Shown: piece by piece, positions 13,855 through 21,924 of the stretch
How the letters are laid out: every line of letters begins with the position of its first letter
Position numbering within the stretch: position 1 is the stretch's first letter
From: Candidatus Zipacnadia bacterium
GTDB taxonomy: Bacteria; Armatimonadota; Zipacnadia; Zipacnadales; Zipacnadaceae
Assembly (NCBI GenBank): GCA_029821455.1
Contig: JALGTI010000001.1
Location: 1-35,372, forward strand
DNA: 35,372 nucleotides
Direction: 5' to 3'
Notes under the pieces: model-generated
What the model was told of the DNA's origin: nothing
The model's input: only the letters and a program-made list of their open reading frames with translations
Databases searched by the model: none
Made by a program: the position numbers and the translations under genes

Positions 13855-15741
13855 CTAGCCCGCTGGCCACGGGATGGTCAGCAGCGGCGAGCTCCACGGC
13901 CCAGCCGCGTCAGCCGCTTCCCCGTTGATAGTGCGACTGAGAACCTTATTGGCCCGCATATCCTCCACCAGCTCCATCGCGAGGTCATCGGCCGTGTATT
14001 TGATGGTGTGGACGAGCAGATGCTGATATACCAGGTCGGACTTGGACTTGGGCTTCCACTCCGTCAGCATCGGCGGCTTATCCGTAGCCTCTTCTTCGCG
14101 CAGCCGCTTTTTCTGATACTGGACGGTTTGGACAATGCGGGCGCGAGTGAGCGCCCGCGAGAACTTCTCCAGCGACTCGAAAGCCTCCAGGGGTGCAATG
14201 CGCACCATGAAGCCGGCTCGCATATTGTCCAGCGGCCGCCGCACCAGCGAGGTCTCCTTCCGGGCATAGATGCGCAGGGCGAGCTCAGCCTGGTCCCCCT
14301 CACCGATCCAGCCCAGCGTAGCCGGCTTCGGCCCCTCGCGCACATGCTTTGGCTGGGCGGCTCCACAATGCAGGGGCCGCACACCCAGATAGCAGTCCCG
14401 GGTCTGGACAGCCAGGCTGCTCATCTCCTCAACCCCGACTTCGTAGCCAGGCCACTCTTCACCGAACAGGAGCACCCGCTCAATCTGGTTCCTGGGACCC
14501 AGGATACCTTCCAGCCAGGCTTGCCGCCGGCCCCTGACCCCAAGCAGGTCGAAATCGGCGCTGACGACAGCCACGGAGCCGTGCTGGATGCTGGTGACGT
14601 GTGCGGGGCCGCCATGCAGGTAGAAGTAGCTGGTAGGCCGCCGGCCGCCGGCGCTGTAGGTCACCAGTCCCAGTATCGAATCATCTCCGATTTGGCCTGA
14701 TAACGTGCCCAGGGTGAAGTGGGGGTTGATGAATGTGTCCGTGCGGGTGACGCCGTCAGGCTTCTGGCAAGCGGTCGTGATGGTAGTCGGAAGTGGCGGC
14801 CGGGATACAGAGAACTGCGGGGCAGGAGGCGCGAGCAGGTAAACCGCGAACGGCTCAATGCCCGTCGGTTCCGGCCCGCCCAGGTCATAGTGGATGAGGT
14901 ATCTGGCCACCGAGCTTCCGCTTGCGTAGTCACCAGGGAAGGCGGCAGTCATAGCACCGCCTAGATATGAACCTGAGGCATCCACGCGCTGGACAAAGTC
15001 CAGCCACAGCAACTCATAGGCGCGTTCCAGTCCTGTCCCGCCAGCCCACTGCACCCACCGCACAGCCGCGACCTTCAGTGCATCATAGGTCGGGTTATGG
15101 CCCTCCGGCACACCATTGTGGCGGGCCTCCCGCCCCCAGTTGGAGGTCAGGCCAGCCTCTCGTCTGACTAGCTCCGTGTCATCGAGGGCGCGGCCAATAG
15201 CTGACAGGGCCGCTGCACGCAGCAACCGCGTTGTGCTGTCCTCGTCCTGCGTCCCACGTCGCTGCAGCGCGCCCTTGCATAGCCCGAGAGCCGCCAGCAA
15301 CTTCCCATTTAGCTCCTCACCGAGGACAGCCTCGCCATACGTGATCGTGACGTAGGCCAACAGCGGAGCAACGTAGAGAACCGCGTCAGGCTGATAATCA
15401 GCCTCCGGATTTCCCCGCCAGCGGAAGGTCCCCTGTGTCCCAGAGCCTGGTTCCACATCCTGATTCGCCAACACTGCCTCCAGCACGCCGCGCGCCATTT
15501 CCTGGTCGCCATCATTGCCAGCCAGAGCAGCAGCTACGAATCCGATGCTGCTGTCCACCAGGTTGGGGTCGCCGTATCTATCCTTGATGAGACTCGTGCC
15601 CTCATCCAGATTAGCCCGGCCATAGGCCACCACCACTTCTACCAGAGCGGGCCGGGTTTCTATCAGAGAGTATTGCGCCCATGCTGCAGTGCACATTAGC
15701 AGCAGGACCAAAGCAGATCCAATGCATCGCCCTCTTGCCAT
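13855..15741 (-). CDS. Secreted protein of unknown function
   Basis: 628 residues from the chosen ATG. A signal peptide is clear: MARGR, a hydrophobic core, then TAAWA before Gln23. The next 270 or so residues are helix-rich with repeated aromatic and Ala-Leu patterns (for example TYDALKVAAVRWVQWAG), compatible with an alpha/alpha toroid. The following part is beta-rich. That architecture occurs in polysaccharide lyases and related secreted enzymes, but I recognise no catalytic motif, so no function is assigned. The ATG was chosen because GGGGAG lies 10 bases upstream and a signal peptide begins there; the open frame extends 35 codons further into a palindromic repeat. It sits between rpsI and yceD, an odd place for an exported protein. 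Confidence 0.75.
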   Translation of the reverse strand: MARGRCIGSALVLLLMCTAAWAQYSLIETRPALVEVVVAYGRANLDEGTSLIKDRYGDPNLVDSSIGFVAAALAGNDGDQEMARGVLEAVLANQDVEPGSGTQGTFRWRGNPEADYQPDAVLYVAPLLAYVTITYGEAVLGEELNGKLLAALGLCKGALQRRGTQDEDSTTRLLRAAALSAIGRALDDTELVRREAGLTSNWGREARHNGVPEGHNPTYDALKVAAVRWVQWAGGTGLERAYELLWLDFVQRVDASGSYLGGAMTAAFPGDYASGSSVARYLIHYDLGGPEPTGIEPFAVYLLAPPAPQFSVSRPPLPTTITTACQKPDGVTRTDTFINPHFTLGTLSGQIGDDSILGLVTYSAGGRRPTSYFYLHGGPAHVTSIQHGSVAVVSADFDLLGVRGRRQAWLEGILGPRNQIERVLLFGEEWPGYEVGVEEMSSLAVQTRDCYLGVRPLHCGAAQPKHVREGPKPATLGWIGEGDQAELALRIYARKETSLVRRPLDNMRAGFMVRIAPLEAFESLEKFSRALTRARIVQTVQYQKKRLREEEATDKPPMLTEWKPKSKSDLVYQHLLVHTIKYTADDLAMELVEDMRANKVLSRTINGEAADAAGPWSSPLLTIPWPAG

Positions 15742-15830
15742 AAGATACAAGCTCCCCTCAGTTGGCGGTGTCGGCTTGCGGCGCGTTTGGCCTCGGTTGC
15801 TGTGTTGGTTATGTTGTAGGACAGGCAATT

Positions 15831-15856
15831 CAGCCGCCGGTTGCAACCGGCGGCTG
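15831..15856. repeat. Perfect 26-base palindrome after rpsI
   Basis: Two 13-base arms (CAGCCGCCGGTTG and its complement) meet with no spacer. The flank TGTAGGACAGGCA next to it is the same 13 bases that border the hairpin at 858-879 (read on the minus strand), so it seems part of the same dispersed repeat family. It lies in the 170-base gap after the ribosomal run. It could end transcription of rpsI, but no T-run follows. Confidence 0.6.
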
Positions 15857-15910
15857 AGTATCGCTCATTGATGTTGGAGCTTGGCTGGCAGCCCCGCCAT
15901 CTGTAATAGC

Positions 15911-16303
15911 CTAGCGCTTGGAGAACTGCTTGCCCCGGCGGGCGCGGCGGAATCCGGCGTGCTTGCGCTCCTTGACCCTGGGGTCCCGGGTCAGGAGGCC
16001 CTCGGGTCCGAGTATGCCACGGTGCTCTTCCTGCATCACTACCAATGCCTTGGCGATTCCGTGGCGCACGGCTCCGGCCTGGCCGGCGATGCCGCCCCCC
16101 TTGGCGTAAGCGGTCACGTCAATTTCGCCAGCCGTCTGGGTCGCCAGGAGTGGCTGGCGCACCATCTCCTCGAGCTTAGTACGGTGGAAGTACTCGGCCG
16201 CCGCTTTGCCGTTGACGGTGATATTGCCTGTGCCCGGCTCTATCCAGACCCGCGCAACAGCGTCTTTGCGCCGACCTGTTCCATAGTATCTTTCCTCAGC
16301 CAA
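15911..16303 (-). CDS. rpsI: 30S ribosomal protein S9
   Basis: Small-subunit head protein whose C-terminal tail reaches the P-site tRNA. It has 130 residues from the chosen TTG. YYGTGRRKDAVARV near the start, GGGIAGQAGAVRHGIAKAL in the middle and the KQFSKR end are diagnostic. TTG is taken as start because GAGGAGG lies 9 bases upstream; an earlier in-frame TTG overlaps that ribosome-binding site. It follows rplM closely, the usual pair. Confidence 0.97.
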   Translation of the reverse strand: MAEERYYGTGRRKDAVARVWIEPGTGNITVNGKAAAEYFHRTKLEEMVRQPLLATQTAGEIDVTAYAKGGGIAGQAGAVRHGIAKALVVMQEEHRGILGPEGLLTRDPRVKERKHAGFRRARRGKQFSKR

Positions 16304-16326
16304 TTTACGAAGCCTCCTCAAAGCGC

Positions 16327-16764
16327 CTACAGCGACAGCTCCCGTGGCCGCTGGGCTTGATGGGGATGTTCACTGCCGGTGTAAACCTTCAACTTCTTAA
16401 GCTGCTTGCGTCCCAGAGATGTGTGGGGGAGCATTCCTCGGACCGCGCGGATGATCAGCTCTTCAGGCCTACGCTGCAACAGATGGCCCGCTTGCTCGCT
16501 CTTCAGAGCGCCTGGATAGCCAGAATGGCGATAGTAGATTTTTTGGGTGAGCTTGTTGCCAGTCAGCAAGACCTGCGCCGCATCGGTGACCACGATGAAA
16601 TCTCCGCAGTCAGTGTGCGGGGTGAAGGTTGGCTTGTGCTTGCCGCGCAATACGCTGGCCACACGCGCAGCCAAGCGCCCCAGTGGCTGGCCTGCAGCGC
16701 TAATCACCCACCAATCGTGGGCGGCTTCCTCGGCCTTGACGGAACGTGTCTTCAGATTGTCCAT
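16327..16764 (-). CDS. rplM: 50S ribosomal protein L13
   Basis: Early-assembly protein of the large subunit, 145 residues. DWWVISAAGQPLGRLAARVA, the GDFIVVTDA strand, RHSGYPGALKS and the VRGMLPHTSLGRKQLKKLKVY stretch are all family signatures. AGGAG lies about 9 bases before the ATG. It precedes rpsI by 23 bases and follows truA, as in Firmicutes and others where rplQ-truA-rplM-rpsI ends the ribosomal cluster. Confidence 0.97.
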   Translation of the reverse strand: MDNLKTRSVKAEEAAHDWWVISAAGQPLGRLAARVASVLRGKHKPTFTPHTDCGDFIVVTDAAQVLLTGNKLTQKIYYRHSGYPGALKSEQAGHLLQRRPEELIIRAVRGMLPHTSLGRKQLKKLKVYTGSEHPHQAQRPRELSL

Positions 16765-16812
16765 CTTCTACTACTCCTCTTAAATGCTGTGCGTCGCCAG
16801 TCCAGTAGTGTT

Positions 16813-17553
16813 TCAGTAGTCAATCCGTAGCAGGCACAGGCCCTGAGGCGGAGCGGTCGGGCCGGCCTGGTCACGGTCTCTGCTGGCAAGGATAGCAGCC
16901 ACATCATATGGTTCCAGGCGTCCGGCGGCCACCTCTACCAGGGTCCCCACCATAATCCGCACCATCATATATAAGAAGCCATCGCCCTCAAAGTGCAGCT
17001 CGATAATGTCGCCCTCCCGCTGGCAGTCCAGCCTGTAGAGCGTGCGCACAGTTTGCTTGACGTTACTGCCGGCTGCGCAGAAGGCCGCGAAATCATGCTC
17101 TCCTATCAGCCACTGTGTCGCTTCCTGCAGCGCCTCTACATCCAGTGGCTCCGGCAGATGCCATGCGTAGCGGGCGATGAAGGGCGAGCCAGCTTCTCGA
17201 TTCAAGATGCGATACGAGTATAGCTTACCGCGAGCGTCGAAGCGCGGATGGAACTGCAGGCTAACCTCTGCCACGTCAAGGATATTCACTGCCAGCGGCA
17301 GATGGTCGTTCGCCGCGCGCTTCAGGTTCGGCAATGGAATGGGCCGGTCGGTCTCGAACGTCACCACCTGGCCCATCGCATGGACGCCTGCATCGGTGCG
17401 ACTGGCAAATGTCAATTTCACGTCGTGGCCAAGCACTACAGCCAGCGCCCTCTGCAGTTCGTCCTGGATGGTGGGGGCATTAGGCTGCGACTGCATGCCA
17501 CCATAGTCGGTGCCATCGTACTGCACAGTCAGCATTGCCCTGCGGGTAGCCAT
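16813..17553 (-). CDS. truA: tRNA pseudouridine(38-40) synthase
   Basis: Modifies uridines 38-40 in the tRNA anticodon arm. It has 246 residues. The catalytic Asp54 is in SRTDAGVHAMGQV, and the conserved DFAAFCAAGSNVKQTVRT and FLYMMVRIMVGTL segments follow. The N-terminal YDGTDYGGMQSQ has Met where Phe is common. It is placed between rplQ and rplM, a frequent arrangement in bacteria with the extended alpha operon. Confidence 0.96.
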   Translation of the reverse strand: MATRRAMLTVQYDGTDYGGMQSQPNAPTIQDELQRALAVVLGHDVKLTFASRTDAGVHAMGQVVTFETDRPIPLPNLKRAANDHLPLAVNILDVAEVSLQFHPRFDARGKLYSYRILNREAGSPFIARYAWHLPEPLDVEALQEATQWLIGEHDFAAFCAAGSNVKQTVRTLYRLDCQREGDIIELHFEGDGFLYMMVRIMVGTLVEVAAGRLEPYDVAAILASRDRDQAGPTAPPQGLCLLRIDY

Positions 17554-17604
17554 CGGCGGTCTCTCCGGCAGGCCCTAAACACAAGGCACCTCACCAAGGT
17601 CTCT

Positions 17605-17958
17605 CTACTCCGCCAGTTCAAGTATCGCCATCTGCGCGGAGTCGCCACGTCTCATTCCTGCCCGAATGATCCTCGTGTACCCGCCGGCCCGATCCGCGTA
17701 GCGGGGCGCGATCTCGTCGAACAGGTGCTTGACCAGGTCGCGGTCAGGGATGTCACGCAACACCCGCCGCCGGGCAGCCAGGTCGCCACGCTTAGCAGTG
17801 GTGATGATCTTCTCAGCTAGACGGCAGGTCTCCCTGGCCTTCTGCAGCGTTGTCTTTATGCGGTTGTGCCGCAGCAAGGCGGCGGTCTGACTTCGCAGCA
17901 ACGCAATGCGCTGGTCAGTGGCACGCCCCAGTTTTCTGTGGTCTTTTCTATGTCGCAT
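17605..17958 (-). CDS. rplQ: 50S ribosomal protein L17
   Basis: Large-subunit protein near the exit tunnel, 117 residues. MRHRKDHRKLGRATDQRIALLR and the GGYTRIIRAGMRRGDSAQMA end are diagnostic. It directly follows rpoA, its universal partner in the bacterial alpha operon. Confidence 0.97.
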   Translation of the reverse strand: MRHRKDHRKLGRATDQRIALLRSQTAALLRHNRIKTTLQKARETCRLAEKIITTAKRGDLAARRRVLRDIPDRDLVKHLFDEIAPRYADRAGGYTRIIRAGMRRGDSAQMAILELAE

Positions 17959-17988
17959 AGCGATCCCTGTTTCCTTGCCAACGCCCTG

Positions 17989-18966
17989 TTATTGCTCTTC
18001 GCTCTCTTCCGCGGCCGCCTCGGGCAGGGCCAGGCCAAAGGACTGCAACTTCTCGATAACCTCCTCGAGGGACCGCTGCCCGAAGTTGCGGATATCCAGG
18101 AGGTCCTCCTCGGTCTTGATAATCAGTTGGCCAAGGGTGTTGATGCCTTCCTTCTTGAGGCAGTTGAAGGTTCGGACCGAGAAGTCGACATCCTCGATGG
18201 GCATGTCGAGGGCCTTATCATATATTTCCTCTGCGACCGGCCTGCCTTCCTCGGCGATGAGTGCCTCAGCGCTGATGCTTGCGAAGAGCGTTAGGTGGCC
18301 TATCAGGATGTTGGCTGCCATTCGCACGGCGGCGTCCGGCGCTACGGTTCCATTACCCCACACTTCGAGAATGAGCTTTTCCACGTCGGTGCGATGACCC
18401 AAGCGGGTAGGCTCCACACGGTACGACGCCCGTCTGATAGGCGAGAAGACAGCGTCGACTGGCACGATCCCCGGCCCTTTACGCCGCCGGTCGTGCTGTT
18501 CGACGGGCATAAAGCCGATGCCCTTGTCAACCCAGATCTCGATGCTGAGCTGGGCCGACTTGGTGCTCAGTTCAGCAATGTGCAACTCGGGGTTGAGAAT
18601 CTCGAGCTCCGGCGGGCAGACAATATCAGCTGCCGTCACCTTACCGATGCCGCTTGCCTCCAGGCGCAGGATGTGTTCGTCCTCCTCATCGGCCTCTGAA
18701 GGATGAAGCTTGACAGCCAACTCCTTGATGTTAAGCAGTATCTCTGTGCAGTCCTCAACCACCCCCGGCAAGGTGGCGAACTCGTGAAGGGCGCCGTCAA
18801 ACCGCAGATCGGTAACAGCCGCGCCCTCGATATGAGCCATCAACACTCGGCGCAAGGCTGAGCCTAGCGTGTGTCCGAAGCCGCGTCCCAGGGGCTCAAT
18901 TGAGAACTTGCCGTACTTGGGGTCAAGCGCCAGATTCACAATCTTAGGAACGATCCCCTCTAACAT
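17989..18966 (-). CDS. rpoA: DNA-directed RNA polymerase subunit alpha
   Basis: Forms the dimer on which RNA polymerase assembles; the C-terminal domain touches upstream DNA and activators. It has 325 residues. The N-terminal domain shows GRGFGHTLGSALRRVLM (27-43) and EDCTEILLNIKELAVKL. The C-terminal domain (about 250-315) has VRTFNCLKKEGINTLGQL and the LLDIRNFGQRSLEEVIEKL helix-hairpin. The end is acidic (EAAAEESEEQ). Neighbours rpsD and rplQ are canonical. Confidence 0.98.
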   Translation of the reverse strand: MLEGIVPKIVNLALDPKYGKFSIEPLGRGFGHTLGSALRRVLMAHIEGAAVTDLRFDGALHEFATLPGVVEDCTEILLNIKELAVKLHPSEADEEDEHILRLEASGIGKVTAADIVCPPELEILNPELHIAELSTKSAQLSIEIWVDKGIGFMPVEQHDRRRKGPGIVPVDAVFSPIRRASYRVEPTRLGHRTDVEKLILEVWGNGTVAPDAAVRMAANILIGHLTLFASISAEALIAEEGRPVAEEIYDKALDMPIEDVDFSVRTFNCLKKEGINTLGQLIIKTEEDLLDIRNFGQRSLEEVIEKLQSFGLALPEAAAEESEEQ

Positions 18967-19031
18967 CGCTTTGCTCTCCTTGCTATGTGTCCTGAAAGAT
19001 CAATGCGGTACTTGCCCCCATGTCAACTAGA

Positions 19032-19664
19032 CTAGCGGGAGTAGAATTCGATAACCTGCTGTTCCTGAACCTCGGTGTCAATCTCCTCGCGCGTCGGCAC
19101 AGCCACGACAGTTATTGTGCGCTGCTCAGGAGCTACCTGCAGCCAGCTCAAATTGCTACCGGAGCTGGCAGCCAGTGCCTGGACAATAGGCTGACTATCG
19201 CGGCTTCCCTCTCGTACAGTTATCACATCGCCCGGCCGGACACGGAAAGAGGGGATATTAACAACGCGCCCGTTAACGGCAAAGTGCCGGTGGCCGACCA
19301 GTTGACGTGCGGCAGGGCGACTGGCGGCAAAGCCGGCTCGCCAGACAACGTTATCCAGGCGGGTTTCCAGAAGCTGCAGTAGCACCTCACCGGCAACTCC
19401 CGAGCTGCGCTCGGCAGCGCGGATATAGCGCCGGAAGGGCTTTTCCAGTATGCCATAGATGCTGCGCAGTTTCTGCTTTTCGCGCAACTGGATGGCGTAG
19501 TCACTGGGCCGACGCCGTCTGCGAAAGCTATCTCCAAACTGCCCAGGGAGATAGGGTTTTTTCTGGAATGCACACTTGGGACCATAGCACCGCTGGCCCT
19601 TCAGGTACAGCTTCTGACCCTCTCTGCGACAGATTCTGCATGTAGCCTCGGTCTGCCGAGCCAT
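19032..19664 (-). CDS. rpsD: 30S ribosomal protein S4 (zinc form)
   Basis: Primary 16S-rRNA-binding protein, and in many bacteria a translational repressor of its own operon. It has 210 residues. The N-terminus carries the zinc-binding cysteines Cys9, Cys12, Cys26 and Cys31; the S4 RNA-binding domain follows with LETRLDNVVWRAGFA and HFAVNGRVVNIPSFRVRPGD. With S3 and S5 it lines the mRNA entry site. It lies between rpsK and rpoA as usual. Confidence 0.98.
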   Translation of the reverse strand: MARQTEATCRICRREGQKLYLKGQRCYGPKCAFQKKPYLPGQFGDSFRRRRRPSDYAIQLREKQKLRSIYGILEKPFRRYIRAAERSSGVAGEVLLQLLETRLDNVVWRAGFAASRPAARQLVGHRHFAVNGRVVNIPSFRVRPGDVITVREGSRDSQPIVQALAASSGSNLSWLQVAPEQRTITVVAVPTREEIDTEVQEQQVIEFYSR

Positions 19665-19710
19665 TGTGTGACGTCACCTCCGAGAATCTACGCCCAAGCC
19701 GACCGCCAGC

Positions 19711-20115
19711 CTAGACACGGCGCCGCTTTTTGGGTCGGCAGCCGTTGTGTGGGATCGGCGTCACGTCCTTAATGTTGACAACCTCCAGGCCAGCGGCCTG
19801 CAATGCGCGGATTGCTGTCTCGCGACCGGAGCCGGCCCCCTTGACAAGGACGTCCACCTTCTGCATACCGAATTCCTGGGCTTTACGGGCGGCGGAGTCG
19901 GCGGCCAACTGGGCAGCGAAGGGCGTGCCTTTCTTGGTTCCCGAAAAGCCGATTGACCCCCCGTTGGCCCAGCACAGCACGTTGCCCTGAGGGTCGGCGA
20001 TAGTCACGATAGTGTTGTTGTAGGTGGACTTGATATGGGCCCGACCGTAAGGGACTTGGCGCTTGACCTTGCCCCTGCGCGGCACCGCCACAGCCTGTTG
20101 TCTTTCCTCGTTCAT
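19711..20115 (-). CDS. rpsK: 30S ribosomal protein S11
   Basis: Platform protein of the small subunit, 134 residues. The segments HIKSTYNNTIVTIAD, SGTKKGTPFAAQLAAD and the PIPHNGCRPKKRRRV end are diagnostic. The ATG was chosen because GGAGGT lies about 7 bases before it; an earlier in-frame start five codons up would overlap that site. It follows rpsM and precedes rpsD. Confidence 0.97.
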   Translation of the reverse strand: MNEERQQAVAVPRRGKVKRQVPYGRAHIKSTYNNTIVTIADPQGNVLCWANGGSIGFSGTKKGTPFAAQLAADSAARKAQEFGMQKVDVLVKGAGSGRETAIRALQAAGLEVVNIKDVTPIPHNGCRPKKRRRV

Positions 20116-20162
20116 GCAAGCTACCTCCATAGAATACCAGCCGAGGCCTGTTACAAATGCCC

Positions 20163-20543
20163 CTACTTCTGTACTTCCCGCCTGCGACCGGCTACCGTCT
20201 TTTTTCGGCCCTTACGGGTACGGGCGTTGGTACGGGTACGCTGGCCGCGGACGGGCAGGCCCCGACGATGGCGCACCCCACGGTAAGTACCAATCTCGAT
20301 GAGGCGCTGGATGTGACCCTGGACCTCGCGCCGCCTGTCGCCCTCAATGGTGTAGTCGCGCTCAATCACCTCGCGCAAGCGCGCTGCCTCGTCCTCGGTG
20401 ATGTCACGCATCCGCGTTGCCGGGTTGATGCCCGTCTTTTTGAGAAGCTCCTTGGCTGAGGTGTGCCCAATGCCATGAATGTACGTAAGGGCCACCTCAA
20501 CGCGCTTATCCCTAGGTAGGTCTACGCCGACAATCCTAGGCAC
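20163..20543 (-). CDS. rpsM: 30S ribosomal protein S13
   Basis: Head protein of the small subunit that contacts L5 and the P-site tRNA. It has 126 residues. MPRIVGVDLPRDKRVEVALTYIHGIG is the standard N-terminal half, and the basic tail RGQRTRTNARTRKG marks the C-terminus. It heads the alpha-operon part of the cluster after rpmJ, with a gap of 106 bases that holds a hairpin. Confidence 0.97.
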   Translation of the reverse strand: MPRIVGVDLPRDKRVEVALTYIHGIGHTSAKELLKKTGINPATRMRDITEDEAARLREVIERDYTIEGDRRREVQGHIQRLIEIGTYRGVRHRRGLPVRGQRTRTNARTRKGRKKTVAGRRREVQK

Positions 20544-20590
20544 TATCTTGGCCTCCTTAGAGCCTCTGACTGAACTGCCTGACTGACCAG

Positions 20591-20623
20591 TGCCAGATCG
20601 AGGCTAACGGCCCCGCTCTGGCA
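20591..20623 (-). promoter_or_regulatory. Possible leader hairpin before rpsM
   Basis: TGCCAGA and TCTGGCA form a 7-base stem with a 19-base loop in the 106-base gap before rpsM. In E. coli the S4 repressor binds a pseudoknot leader at this same place. I cannot show a matching pseudoknot, so only a stem-loop in a suggestive position is claimed. Confidence 0.3.
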
Positions 20624-20649
20624 GGCGCGTCCATTGCTTGCACACAAGC

Positions 20650-20769
20650 CTACCCCTGCCGCTGCTTGTGGCGGGGGTTAGAGCAGATCACCCGCACCAC
20701 CCCGCGGCGACGGACTATCTTGCACTTATCACAACGTTTCTTTACGGATGCCTGTACCTTCATCGTCAT
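20650..20769 (-). CDS. rpmJ: 50S ribosomal protein L36 (zinc form)
   Basis: The smallest large-subunit protein, reading MTMKVQASVKKRCDKCKIV at the start and ending in PRHKQRQG: 39 residues from the first ATG or 37 from the second (at 20763), the usual family length. The first ATG is preferred because AAGGA lies 8 bases upstream. CDKC plus a later Cys and His form the zinc site. Order infA-rpmJ-rpsM is canonical. Confidence 0.93.
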   Translation of the reverse strand: MTMKVQASVKKRCDKCKIVRRRGVVRVICSNPRHKQRQG

Positions 20770-20832
20770 ACATCCATTCCTTTAGCTGGGCCGGCAGTGG
20801 CTGAGGTGCGGTTTGCTGGTGAGGCAGCCCTG

Positions 20833-21093
20833 CTATTTGTGTAGCCACACGATGCGGCCCTTGCCCGGGTCATCCAACGACCACTCAATGGTTACCTTAT
20901 CACCGGCCATAATACGAATGTAGCGCATCCGCATCTTGCCGCAGATATAGGCCAGAATCTGCCGACCATTTTCCAGCTCCACATTGAACATCGCGTTGGG
21001 GAGCTTTTCCACAACCCTCCCCATCACCCGCAGCTTCTTGCCGGCCTTTTTCTTCTGGTCCCTTTCGCGGTCAGCTTGTCTGTTCTTTGGCAT
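20833..21093 (-). CDS. infA: Translation initiation factor IF-1 with basic N-terminal extension
   Basis: Binds the ribosomal A site during initiation. It has 86 residues against about 72 in most bacteria. The S1-like (OB-fold) core is unmistakable: VVEKLPNAMFNVELENGRQ, then ICGKMRMRYIRIMAGDKVTIE. The extra residues are at the N-terminus, MPKNRQADRERDQKKKAGKK, strongly basic. Met1 is the first plausible start; a GTG-less run means no obvious shorter start fits except the Met just before GRVV, which would remove the first strand. It lies between map and rpmJ as usual. Confidence 0.93.
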   Translation of the reverse strand: MPKNRQADRERDQKKKAGKKLRVMGRVVEKLPNAMFNVELENGRQILAYICGKMRMRYIRIMAGDKVTIEWSLDDPGKGRIVWLHK

Positions 21094-21134
21094 ACTCAGC
21101 TTTCCTACTGACTTGCTCGCCCGCCCTATTAGCT

Positions 21135-21923
21135 TTACTGCCTGCTGGTCAGTATCTCCGGTTTTCCCTTGGTCACGACGATGGTGTGTTCCCAGTGCGC
21201 CGAGGGCTTGCCATCCACCGTGCGCACGGTCCAACCATCTGAGTCCTGAGTGACTCCCGCCAGCCCCATATTGACCATCGGCTCGATGGCCAGCGTCATT
21301 CCAGGCCGCAGTGTCACATCGTAATCAGCAAACTCCCCCTCCTCCACGAAGTTCGGCACCTGGGGCGGCTCGTGCATTTCCCGGCCGATACCGTGACCTA
21401 CCAACTCGCGCACCACGCTGTAGCCATGGGCCTCAACATACGCCTGGATAGCCTGGGACACCTCTCGCAAACGGTTTCCCGCAACAGCCTGCTCAAGCCC
21501 CGCATATAAGGCCTGCTCAGTTACTGCCATCAGCCGCCGCGCCGCTTTGCCCACCTCGCCGAGGGCCACAGTGATGGCCGAATCGCCGTGGTAACCATCA
21601 ATGTACGCGCCCAGGTCAATGCCGAGTATCTTCCCGTCTGGCAGCGGCCTCTCGTTCGGAATGCCATGGACCACGATATCGTCCAACTCGGCACAAATCG
21701 TGGCCGGATAACCCCGGTAGCCCAGAAACGATGGTTCTGCGCCGTGGCGGCGGATGTTATCTTCGGCGATTTTGTCAAGCTCCAGTGTTGTCACGCCCGG
21801 GCGGGCACATTCGGCTATCAACTGCAGTGTCTCGGCCACTATCTGCCCTGCCCGGTGCATTGCGGCCACTTCGCGTTTGGTCTTGCGGTTGACTCTTGGC
21901 GGCCGACCGGCTCGACTGGACAT
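21135..21923 (-). CDS. map: Methionine aminopeptidase, type I
   Basis: Removes the initiator methionine from nascent proteins. It has 262 residues from the chosen ATG. The dinuclear metal ligands Asp103, Asp114, His177, Glu214 and Glu245 are all present, with His86 in the substrate pocket. The start follows GAGGGAG by 6 bases and begins one base after the adk stop region, so the two are tightly coupled; the longer open frame upstream overlaps adk and was rejected. It carries about ten extra basic residues before the usual N-terminus. Confidence 0.96.
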   Translation of the reverse strand: MSSRAGRPPRVNRKTKREVAAMHRAGQIVAETLQLIAECARPGVTTLELDKIAEDNIRRHGAEPSFLGYRGYPATICAELDDIVVHGIPNERPLPDGKILGIDLGAYIDGYHGDSAITVALGEVGKAARRLMAVTEQALYAGLEQAVAGNRLREVSQAIQAYVEAHGYSVVRELVGHGIGREMHEPPQVPNFVEEGEFADYDVTLRPGMTLAIEPMVNMGLAGVTQDSDGWTVRTVDGKPSAHWEHTIVVTKGKPEILTSRQ

Positions 21924-21924
21924 T

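Noticed and set aside
13771..14700. Long open frame (about 300 codons) on the plus strand opposite the secreted-protein gene
   Set aside because: It mirrors the coding frame of the minus-strand gene, has no signal peptide, domain or ribosome-binding site, and is Arg/Gly/Pro-rich as antisense frames in GC-rich DNA are.
15742..15846. TTG start 35 codons upstream for the secreted protein
   Set aside because: It would begin inside the perfect palindrome and bury the signal peptide; the ATG with GGGGAG upstream fits better.
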